Of a DNA stretch of 51,059 nucleotides, positions 11,401 through 18,221 are shown in pieces. A program made the position numbers and the translations under genes. Each line of letters opens with the position of its first letter. Position 1 is the stretch's first letter. Source of the DNA: an uncultured Bacteroidales bacterium. GTDB taxonomy: Bacteria; Bacteroidota; Bacteroidia; Bacteroidales; Muribaculaceae. The DNA lies in the NCBI GenBank assembly GCA_902796035.1, contig CADBNR010000025.1, forward strand, positions 1 to 51,059, written 5' to 3'. Below the pieces are notes generated by a model. That model worked only from the letters and a program-made list of their open reading frames with translations, ran no database searches and had not been told where the DNA came from.

Positions 11401-12588
11401 TTAGTCGTCGATTACGGCTGTGATCTGACCCGATCCTACCGTGCGGCCACCCTCGCGGATTGCGAAACGCAGACCCGGATCCATGGCTACCTTGGTGATC
11501 AGCTTAACGTCGATCTCAACGTTGTCGCCGGGCATTACCATCTCTACACCCTCCGGCAGAGCGATCTCACCGGTTACGTCAAGCGTACGGATGTAGAACT
11601 GGGGACGATACTTGTTGTGGAACGGTGTGTGACGTCCTCCCTCTTCCTTCTTCAGGATATAAACCTGAGCCTTGAAGTGATCGTGAGGCTTAACCTGTCC
11701 GGGATGGCAAATTACCATACCACGCTTAACCTCGTCCTTGTCGATACCACGGAGCAGCAGACCTACGTTATCACCGGCCTCGCCCTCGTCCAGAATCTTG
11801 CGGAACATCTCAACGCCGGTTACAACCGACTTCTTGTCCTCGCCCAGACCCAGAATCTGAACCTCGTCGCCAACCTTTACGCGACCGGCCTCGATACGAC
11901 CTGTTGCAACAGTACCACGACCTGTGATCGAGAATACGTCCTCAACGGGCATCAGGAAAGGCTTGTCCACGTCACGCGGAGGCAGCGGAATCCAATTGTC
12001 AACGGCTTCCATCAGCTCCATTACCTTAGCAACCCACTTCGGATCACCCTCGAGGGCACCCAGTGCGGAACCGCGGATAACGGGAGTGTTGTCACCGTCA
12101 TATTCGTACTGCGACAGAAGGTCGCGCATATCCATCTCAACGAGTTCGAGCATCTCCTCGTCGTCTACCTGGTCGCACTTGTTCATGAATACAACCAGAC
12201 GGGGAACGTTCACCTGACGAGCGAGCAGGATGTGCTCACGGGTCTGGGGCATCGGACCGTCGGTAGCGGCTACTACGATGATGGCACCGTCCATCTGGGC
12301 TGCACCCGTTACCATGTTCTTCACATAGTCGGCGTGTCCCGGGCAGTCTACGTGAGCATAGTGACGTTTAGCTGTCTCGTACTCAACGTGGGCTGTGTTG
12401 ATGGTTATACCACGCTCCTTCTCCTCGGGAGCGTTGTCGATTGAATCGAACGAGCGAAGCTCGGAAAGACCCTGCTCTGCAAGAACCTTGGTGATGGCAG
12501 CCGTAAGAGTGGTCTTGCCATGGTCTACGTGACCGATCGTACCGATGTTCACGTGGGGTTTGGTTCTTTCAAATTTTTCTTTAGCCAT
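11401..12588 (-). CDS. tuf: Elongation factor Tu
   Basis: The 395-residue GTPase that delivers aminoacyl-tRNA to the ribosome. The G1 motif [10 protein letters not shown]3 DCPGHADYV and G4 NKCDQVDD are intact, followed by beta-barrel domains 2 and 3 ([30 protein letters not shown]). The gene is preceded by three tRNA genes and followed by tRNA-Trp and secE, a standard Bacteroidales arrangement. Start ATG is at 12588. Confidence 0.99.
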   Translation of the reverse strand: MAKEKFERTKPHVNIGTIGHVDHGKTTLTAAITKVLAEQGLSELRSFDSIDNAPEEKERGITINTAHVEYETAKRHYAHVDCPGHADYVKNMVTGAAQMDGAIIVVAATDGPMPQTREHILLARQVNVPRLVVFMNKCDQVDDEEMLELVEMDMRDLLSQYEYDGDNTPVIRGSALGALEGDPKWVAKVMELMEAVDNWIPLPPRDVDKPFLMPVEDVFSITGRGTVATGRIEAGRVKVGDEVQILGLGEDKKSVVTGVEMFRKILDEGEAGDNVGLLLRGIDKDEVKRGMVICHPGQVKPHDHFKAQVYILKKEEGGRHTPFHNKYRPQFYIRTLDVTGEIALPEGVEMVMPGDNVEIDVKLITKVAMDPGLRFAIREGGRTVGSGQITAVIDD

Positions 12589-12647
12589 TTTGCTATATTT
12601 TGATTTTGATTTTTCCTCTTGAATCGAGGAGGAGGTTGATAATAACT

Positions 12648-12722
<75 letters not shown>

Positions 12723-12729
12723 ATTTCTG

Positions 12730-12802
12730 AGCGGAAGACGAGGTTCGAACTCGCGACCCTTAGCTTGGAAGGCTAATGCTCTACCAACTGAGCTACTTCC
12801 GC
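12730..12802 (-). tRNA. tRNA-Gly (TCC anticodon)
   Basis: A 73-nt cloverleaf with acceptor GCGGAAG/CTTCCGC, D stem GCTC/GAGC, anticodon stem TTAGC/GCTAA around CTTCCAA (anticodon TCC), and T loop TTCGAAC. The 3' CCA is not encoded. It lies 7 bases upstream of the tRNA-Thr gene and in the same transcript as tRNA-Tyr. Confidence 0.96.
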
Positions 12803-12821
12803 AATGCAACGTTCTGCGTTG

Positions 12822-12904
12822 TGGGTGGAGATGGATTCGAACCACCGTAGGCGTAAGCCAGCAGATTTACAGTCTGCCCCATTTGGCCACTCTGGTATCC
12901 ACCC
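12822..12904 (-). tRNA. tRNA-Tyr (GTA anticodon)
   Basis: An 83-nt class II tRNA with a long variable arm. Acceptor GGGTGGA/TCCACCC is fully paired with discriminator A. Anticodon stem GCAGA/TCTGC encloses CTGTAAA (anticodon GTA), and the T loop is TTCGAAT. It is the first gene of the tRNA-tuf-rpoBC cluster, 53 bases downstream of the -7 element of a strong promoter. Confidence 0.96.
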
Positions 12905-12957
12905 TTCCGGATTCCCTCACTAGGTCTTTACTTGACCACTTTTCGCGAATCCGAGTG

Positions 12958-12989
12958 CAAAGTTATAACGAATTTTATTCTTGTGCAAA
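12958..12989 (-). promoter_or_regulatory. Bacteroidota-type promoter of the tRNA-tuf-secE-rpl-rpo cluster
   Basis: On the minus strand TAACTTTG (12958-12965) matches the -7 consensus TAnnTTTG, and TTTG (12986-12989) lies 20 bases upstream of it at the -33 position. The predicted transcript begins about 45 bases before tRNA-Tyr. This is the only full two-box promoter I found upstream of the cluster. Confidence 0.85.
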
Positions 12990-13049
12990 TATTATCCGTT
13001 AATTTTTTGAAAAAATTTGGCAACCCTCTGTTTTTCAGTCATCACAAAA

Positions 13050-14894
13050 TTACTCCACCGTGACCGATTTCGCGAGGTTTCGCGGCATGTCCACGTTCTT
13101 GCCCTTGTTGATGGCCACATAATAGCTCAGCAGCTGCAGCGGGATGCTGGTGATGATGGGCGTCAGGCACTCGGGCATCTCGGGCACCTCAACCACATGG
13201 TCGGCTATCTTGCATATCTCGGTGTCCCCCTGGCTCACTATGGCCAGGATGTTGCCTCCGCGGGCCTTTACCTGCTGCACGTTGCTCACTATCTTCTCGT
13301 ACAAATGGTCGTTTGGCGCGATTATCACCGACGGCATCTCCTGGTCGATCAGCGCAATCGGGCCGTGCTTCATCTCGGCCGCAGGATAACCTTCGGCGTG
13401 TATATACGATATCTCCTTCAGCTTCAACGCCCCCTCCAGGGCCACCGGATAGCTGTAGCCGCGTCCCAGGTACAGGAAATTGCGCGCATACGTGTACGTC
13501 AGCGACAGGCGCTCGATGAATTCGGCCGATTTCAGCACCTCCTCCACCTTGCCGGGAATGTCCAGTATCCTGGCGCCTATCTTGCCGATGGTGTCGGCGT
13601 CCATCGTGCAGCGCAGCTGCGCCACTGCCAGTGCCACGAGCGTAAGCACCATCACCTGGCCGGTGAACGCCTTGGTCGAGGCCACGCCTATCTCGGGTCC
13701 GACGTGGATGTAGCATCCGCTGTCGGTCTCGCGCGGTATGGACGATCCCACCGAGTTGCTGATGCCGAATACGAAGGCTCCCTTCTCGCGGGCTATCTTC
13801 ACGGCCGCCAGCGTGTCGGCGGTCTCGCCGCTCTGCGATATAGCTATCACGATGTCGCGGTCGTCAAGCACAGGATTCGAATAACGGAACTCGCTGGCAT
13901 ACTCCACTTCCACGGGAATCTTGCACATGTCCTGCATCAGGTATTTGCCTAACAGGCCGGCATGCCACGACGTGCCGCAGGCCACGATCACGACACGCTT
14001 GCAGTTCTGGAATTTCTCCTTATTGTCCAGCACTCCGTTTATGATGATTCGCTTTCCTCCCTCCACTACGCGTCCGCGTATGCAGTCGCGCAATGTATTA
14101 GGCTGCTCGAATATCTCCTTCAGCATGAAGTGCGGGTAGCCCCCCTTCTCCAGCTGGGAAATGGACATCTCCAGTTTCTTGATGTCTATGTCCGCCTCCT
14201 TGTTGTCCAGGTCAGTTATCTTAAGGGGCATGCCGCGGCGTATCTCGGCGATCTCGCCGTCCTTCAGATACACGGCCTCCTTGGTATATTCCACAAACGG
14301 AGTGGCGTCCGAGGCAAGGAAAAACTCGTTTTCGCCGATTCCTATTACCAGCGGCGAGCTCTGTCGTGCAGCTATTATGACATCGGGATTGGTCTTGTCC
14401 ACCACAGCGATGGCGTATGCGCCCACCACCTGCTTCAGTGCCTTGCGCACTGCCATCAGCAGCGAGCATTTGTTGGTGAGGCGTATGTATTCTATGAGCT
14501 GTACCAGCACCTCGGTATCGGTCTCCGACTTGAATTCGCAGCCATGCTGTTTCAGTGCGTCCTTCAGCACCTTATAGTTCTCGATGGTGCCGTTGTGCAC
14601 TAACGCGATGTTACCGTCCTCGCTGTAATGAGGATGCGCGTTAGTATCCGATGGCTCGCCGTGGGTAGCCCAGCGCGTGTGCGCGATACCGGCCACGGCA
14701 TCCAGATCCTTCTGCTCGCAATAAGCCTCCAGATTCGCCACTTTGCCCTTGGCTTTATACACGTTCAGCTTGCCGTCGCGGCCGACCAGCGCCACACCGG
14801 CACTGTCATAGCCTCTGTATTCCAGCCTGTGCAAGCCCTTGATCAAGATGTCGTAGACATTACCGTCTCCGATATACCCTACTATTCCACACAT
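13050..14894 (-). CDS. glmS: Glutamine--fructose-6-phosphate aminotransferase (isomerizing)
   Basis: This 614-residue enzyme makes glucosamine-6-phosphate, the entry step to UDP-GlcNAc for peptidoglycan and lipopolysaccharide. The N-terminal glutaminase domain begins MCGIVGYIG with Cys2 as the nucleophile and includes RLEYRGYDSAG and HTRWATHGEPSDTNAHPH. Two SIS isomerase domains follow, with CGTSWHAG, SQSGETADTLAA and a C-terminus ending MPRNLAKSVTVE. Downstream lies the tRNA/tuf cluster in the same orientation, with a separate promoter. The upstream region carries a promoter about 230 bases away, giving a leader of about 220 bases. Confidence 0.98.
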   Translation of the reverse strand: MCGIVGYIGDGNVYDILIKGLHRLEYRGYDSAGVALVGRDGKLNVYKAKGKVANLEAYCEQKDLDAVAGIAHTRWATHGEPSDTNAHPHYSEDGNIALVHNGTIENYKVLKDALKQHGCEFKSETDTEVLVQLIEYIRLTNKCSLLMAVRKALKQVVGAYAIAVVDKTNPDVIIAARQSSPLVIGIGENEFFLASDATPFVEYTKEAVYLKDGEIAEIRRGMPLKITDLDNKEADIDIKKLEMSISQLEKGGYPHFMLKEIFEQPNTLRDCIRGRVVEGGKRIIINGVLDNKEKFQNCKRVVIVACGTSWHAGLLGKYLMQDMCKIPVEVEYASEFRYSNPVLDDRDIVIAISQSGETADTLAAVKIAREKGAFVFGISNSVGSSIPRETDSGCYIHVGPEIGVASTKAFTGQVMVLTLVALAVAQLRCTMDADTIGKIGARILDIPGKVEEVLKSAEFIERLSLTYTYARNFLYLGRGYSYPVALEGALKLKEISYIHAEGYPAAEMKHGPIALIDQEMPSVIIAPNDHLYEKIVSNVQQVKARGGNILAIVSQGDTEICKIADHVVEVPEMPECLTPIITSIPLQLLSYYVAINKGKNVDMPRNLAKSVTVE

Positions 14895-15118
14895 AAGTTC
14901 AATATAAGCTGTAAGGTATTCCGTATCATTACGATATGCGGCATGATGACTACATGCAGCCCGTCATAATACAATACCTTCAGTCGTTTTTGTTTAGTTT
15001 CCTTCCCTTTTGTATAAAGCGCTATCTCACTTATCGTTCCATGCAGCCACTCAACCTTCGGGAGAGAAAAATCTTCTTGTTATTCGGATCAATGATTGTT
15101 AAACGTATTTTCAGCCGA

Positions 15119-15149
15119 CAAAATTACCATTTTTTCACCACATTACAAA
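15119..15149 (-). promoter_or_regulatory. Predicted glmS promoter
   Basis: On the minus strand TAATTTTG (15119-15126) matches the -7 consensus and TTTG (15146-15149) sits 19 bases upstream. It points at glmS. The implied 5' leader of about 220 bases contains no gene I can support and no recognised glmS ribozyme. The spacing is right, but the local sequence is AT-rich, so chance matches are easier here. Confidence 0.6.
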
Positions 15150-15286
15150 ATTTAACGCCCCGTTCCCCATCCATGTCAACAATCAATCACTATCTAATTC
15201 AATCATTATCTGATACTTATTTACTCTATTACCGATATTACTTTTGCACTATATCTCGTAGCAAACCCAATTAGCAAAAATCTTGG

Positions 15287-15317
15287 TTTGGTTAATCGAA
15301 AAAATTTACTAATTTTG
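15287..15317 (+). promoter_or_regulatory. Promoter for the 15324-15636 RNA candidate
   Basis: TTTG at 15287-15290 and TAATTTTG at 15310-15317 are separated by 19 bases, an excellent match to the Bacteroidota -33/-7 promoter. It is divergent from the glmS promoter and points into a gene-free 370-base stretch that ends in an intrinsic terminator. It is the only clear promoter upstream of the Hsp70 module. Confidence 0.75.
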
Positions 15318-15323
15318 CACTAA

Positions 15324-15636
15324 CCTTACGCCGAGGGATTCTTTTATTAGAATCGGGAAGTGGAAGGTCATTATATAATGAAAGCGTTTACTGCGCTTGA
15401 TTCTTGGCTGTTTCAGAAATCTGGCAGTTTCAAAACTTCGTCAAGAATGAAGTAACGGTAGATGTCTCGGGTATGATTTCATACACTTAGTGGATTATAC
15501 AATGTTAGTATGTCCTCTATGGTGTATCATATATCATACGGCGTAGGCTCTGCGTTACTCGTTCTACGAAGTGACGGCTATGCCAGATGCCTTGAAACAG
15601 CAGGACGAGTAACAGTACGGATCCTGCGCTTTTTTT
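15324..15636 (+). ncRNA. Putative structured non-coding RNA of unknown family
   Basis: About 313 nt with its own promoter (15287-15317) and intrinsic terminator (15600-15636), and no convincing reading frame. Several local stems are visible: GATTCT/AGAATC, ATTCTTG/CAAGAAT, and GTATGA/TCATAC with a 2-base loop. There is also a long compound hairpin 15540-15584 (GGCGTAG/CTATGCC enclosing CGTTAC/GTGACG and TCG/CGA). I see no signature sequences of RNase P RNA, tmRNA or SRP RNA. It could be an independent small RNA, or an attenuated leader of the Hsp70 module, whose first gene begins about 50 bases beyond the terminator. Confidence 0.55.
15600..15636 (+). terminator. Intrinsic terminator of the structured RNA
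   Basis: Stem GCAGGA (15600-15605) pairs with TCCTGC (15622-15627) around a 16-base loop, followed by a run of seven T (15630-15636). It lies 50 bases before the GTG start of the J-like gene. If that operon has no promoter of its own, expression must pass through this terminator. Confidence 0.75.
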
Positions 15637-15669
15637 GTTAAACCAAATCATTGGCTATCCGGGATTCAT

Positions 15670-15685
15670 AAGCCGTTTAACGACA
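15670..15685 (+). repeat. Direct repeat, left copy, bordering the Hsp70 module
   Basis: A 16-base sequence (aagccgtttaacgaca) ends one base before the GTG start of the first module gene. It recurs with a single mismatch at 21386-21401, just beyond the last gene of the module. No integrase or transposase is encoded between the copies. Confidence 0.6.
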
Positions 15686-15686
15686 C

Positions 15687-17321
15687 GTGACGATTCACAT
15701 TATATCACAAAACCCATATCGCATACTGGGTGTCCTTTCCAACTCCCCATTGAGGGAGAGAGTCGGAAACCAAAATCGCCTGGCTGCGTTTGCAAAGGTT
15801 GGTAAGGAGGTTTCCTTTCCTAATGACTTTGCTACGATTTTAACCGAAAAGCCGGTTAGAACGCCTGACAGTATAGCGGCAGCCAATACTGCCATAAACC
15901 TTGATAAAGACCAATTAAAGTATGCGCTCTTTTGGTTTATTTGTGGTTCCCCTATAGACGATATTGCTCTGAAACATCTGCAAGCAGGGAATCGAGAAAA
16001 GGCAGAAGAAATCTTTCAAAAGAAAGAGACATATTCTTCTTTAATCAATTCCGGTGTATTAGCTTTTATTGATGATGATGTAACTACCGGTTTTAGCAGC
16101 CTCTCTAAAGTAATACACAACCAAGCCTATCTTAAAGAACTGCTTCAAACATTAGGCATCGGCAATCTTCAAATTTCAGAGGACAATCTTGCCGACCTTT
16201 TGATTGCAGAATTGCTTAATGAAATTCCGGCACGTGAGCTATTGTCTGTTTGTACCAACACTATTGACCATGAGATTGTAAGTAAAAGAGCTCTTGATGA
16301 GCCTATATCGGCGATTAACGCAGCAATAGCTGTTGCCAAAAACGCTGACCCTAAGAACCCGGAGGCAAGTCTCGCCGCGGGTACCAAGTTGATGAACTCA
16401 ACTAAAGAACAGCTTAAGGCAGTAAAAGATATTGCCGGGACCTCGAGTCCCCAATATCAGATGGTCGCTGACAATGTTGCAAAACACGTCTTGCAATGTG
16501 GCATCAACTATTATAATAATGCGCCTGAATCAGACATTGAGAGTCCACGTAAGGCAATGGTTCTTCAATCTTATGCCTTGTCAATTTCAGTGGGTCAACT
16601 CATTAAAAATCGGTGTAAGGAGAACTATGACATATTGAAAAAGGCAGTCGACAATATCCCCCCATCCGAAGTTGCAATTGAGGCGCGTAAGGTAAAAGAG
16701 GAATTGAAAAAGTTCTGTCAGTTACCTGATAAAATTTCTCATTCGCAAACTCTACTCAATAATACTAAACCACAGTTACAAGCTATTAAAAAGAAACTTG
16801 GTTACAGCAACCTGTATTACCTCTCACTTTCAACCCAAGTAGTAGGTAATGCTTTACATAATATAATCGAAGAAGTTAACTCTATCCAGAATTACTTTAC
16901 ATCGATTCTAAACATAATTAATAATCCGGATGGTAAAAATTCAGCAAATTTCATTAGCGATCAATATGTAAAAAATATTATAGACACTGATGTGAAGCCA
17001 GTAATGCGCGAGGCATGGGAAGCCATGACTACTATGGACTCCTTCGACATGGAGTCCAAGTTCAAGTCAAATCGGTATAATCCGAATCGCCAGTCTCTTA
17101 AAGAGATGTGTGAGTCTCTTAAGATTTCCACAAAAGTTCCAGCGTCTGCTGCTTATTCATCTCACTTAAAAGCAACTGTACATACGTCTCCAGCACAACC
17201 CCAAACCTATACGCCACAAAGAAAAGGAGCACCATCTACTCCCACTGAAAGGAATAATGATATAATAGTTGGGATTATCTGTTGTATTATATTTATACTC
17301 ACCTTAATAATATGTTTATGA
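15687..17321 (+). CDS. Tail-anchored protein with J-domain-like N-terminus (Hsp70 module)
   Basis: A 544-residue protein. The N-terminus (SQNPYRILGV, then LSNSPLRERVGNQNRLAAFA) resembles helices I and II of a J domain, the part of DnaJ that stimulates Hsp70 ATPase. No His-Pro-Asp tripeptide is present in the expected loop, so canonical J activity cannot be assumed. A long helical middle region follows (TPR-like solenoid character, no clear motif). A Pro/Thr-rich linker (about residues 495-520) leads to a C-terminal hydrophobic segment (about 526-544, IIVGIICCIIFILTLIICL). This predicts tail anchoring in the inner membrane with the bulk in the cytosol. I chose the GTG at 15687; there is no nearby in-frame ATG. 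It overlaps the next gene by ATGA. GC content is visibly lower than in glmS. Function in an Hsp70 cycle is inferred from neighbours. Confidence 0.75.
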   Translation: MTIHIISQNPYRILGVLSNSPLRERVGNQNRLAAFAKVGKEVSFPNDFATILTEKPVRTPDSIAAANTAINLDKDQLKYALFWFICGSPIDDIALKHLQAGNREKAEEIFQKKETYSSLINSGVLAFIDDDVTTGFSSLSKVIHNQAYLKELLQTLGIGNLQISEDNLADLLIAELLNEIPARELLSVCTNTIDHEIVSKRALDEPISAINAAIAVAKNADPKNPEASLAAGTKLMNSTKEQLKAVKDIAGTSSPQYQMVADNVAKHVLQCGINYYNNAPESDIESPRKAMVLQSYALSISVGQLIKNRCKENYDILKKAVDNIPPSEVAIEARKVKEELKKFCQLPDKISHSQTLLNNTKPQLQAIKKKLGYSNLYYLSLSTQVVGNALHNIIEEVNSIQNYFTSILNIINNPDGKNSANFISDQYVKNIIDTDVKPVMREAWEAMTTMDSFDMESKFKSNRYNPNRQSLKEMCESLKISTKVPASAAYSSHLKATVHTSPAQPQTYTPQRKGAPSTPTERNNDIIVGIICCIIFILTLIICL

Positions 17322-18208
17322 AACGATGGATTCTAATAGTCGTTATGACTATTGTGTCTAACATAGCACTTGCAATTGGCACAACTGATTCATTGAATCT
17401 AAGGCTATCGAGAATTGGAACTTCAGTGCAAACCCTTCAGCGCGAAAACGATGTATTAAAATCACAGGCCACTACTCTAAGCGTTACCATTTCTACTCAG
17501 TCAAAAGAGATTGACTCTTTGAAATCGGTTTTAGCAGAAACCAATAATAGTGTTAATGCTCTTTTGGACAGTCTCAACAAAAACATATCTTCGACAAGAG
17601 AACAAATTCAGACTAAGTCAGATAGCCTTAGCCAGACCATTGCAAAACAATCGCAGACAGGTTTATGGATTTTTATCGTCATCGCTATCATCCTCGCTGT
17701 AATTGCTTTCGTATTTGGTAAACTGATTGCCAAACGCGGTAATGAGGTAGCATTGCTTTCTGCGAAAGCAGATAAACTCAATGAACAAATTGTCAACCGG
17801 CTTTCGTCTGAAATGTCTGAAATGCAGACTATTTCTAAACAAATCAGTTCTATTTCAGCAGCTACCGGCAGCGAATCTGATACTGAGCAGAAACTCATAA
17901 CTACACTTGCTGATAGAATCACATTTATGGAGATGACTCTCTATAAAATGGATAGCTCGGTTCGTGGACATAAGCAACTCTCTAAGTCCATCAAACAAAT
18001 GAAAGATAATCTTCTTGCCAATGGTTATGAACTGGTCGATATGCTTGGAAAGGATTATCATGAAGGAATGAAAGTTACAGCTAACTTTGTTGAAGATGAA
18101 AATCTTCCAGAGGGCAAGCAGATTATCACCGGCATAACCAAGCCTCAGATTAACTATCGAGGTAAGATGATACAATCTGCACAAATTACAGTAAATCAAA
18201 ACTTATAA
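17318..18208 (+). CDS. Membrane coiled-coil protein with GrpE-like C-terminal domain (Hsp70 module)
   Basis: A 296-residue protein from the ATG at 17318, which overlaps the upstream stop as ATGA; in-frame ATG at 17312 is an alternative. Residues 1-20 form a signal/anchor segment, 25-110 a coiled coil, and 115-138 a membrane span (GLWIFIVIAIILAVIAFVFG). Residues 140-215 are a second helical stretch. Residues about 219-294 look like the C-terminal half of GrpE: a long helix, then LLANGYELVDMLGKDYHEGM, then a beta-rich end. This matches the GrpE pattern of G-x-F/Y-x-x-x-x-H-E-A followed by a small beta domain ending in a V-x-V strand. Predicted topology puts the first coiled coil in the periplasm and the GrpE-like part in the cytosol. 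It lies 13 bases before the Hsp70 gene. The homology is by eye and should be treated as probable. Confidence 0.7.
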   Translation: MKRWILIVVMTIVSNIALAIGTTDSLNLRLSRIGTSVQTLQRENDVLKSQATTLSVTISTQSKEIDSLKSVLAETNNSVNALLDSLNKNISSTREQIQTKSDSLSQTIAKQSQTGLWIFIVIAIILAVIAFVFGKLIAKRGNEVALLSAKADKLNEQIVNRLSSEMSEMQTISKQISSISAATGSESDTEQKLITTLADRITFMEMTLYKMDSSVRGHKQLSKSIKQMKDNLLANGYELVDMLGKDYHEGMKVTANFVEDENLPEGKQIITGITKPQINYRGKMIQSAQITVNQNL

Positions 18209-18221
18209 TCTCCCTATATCA

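Noticed and set aside
13001-13017. AT-only palindrome after glmS as a terminator
   Set aside because: It is just A and T runs with a one-base centre, too weak to call.
15239-15246. TACTTTTG as an alternative promoter for the structured RNA
   Set aside because: No TTTG at the proper -33 distance; the pair at 15287-15317 fits far better.
14936-15274. 112-codon plus-strand frame upstream of the ncRNA
   Set aside because: It spans the glmS promoter region, has no ribosome site, and its composition is non-coding.
15324-15636. Retron-type msr/msd RNA
   Set aside because: No reverse transcriptase is encoded nearby and no msr/msd arrangement is evident.
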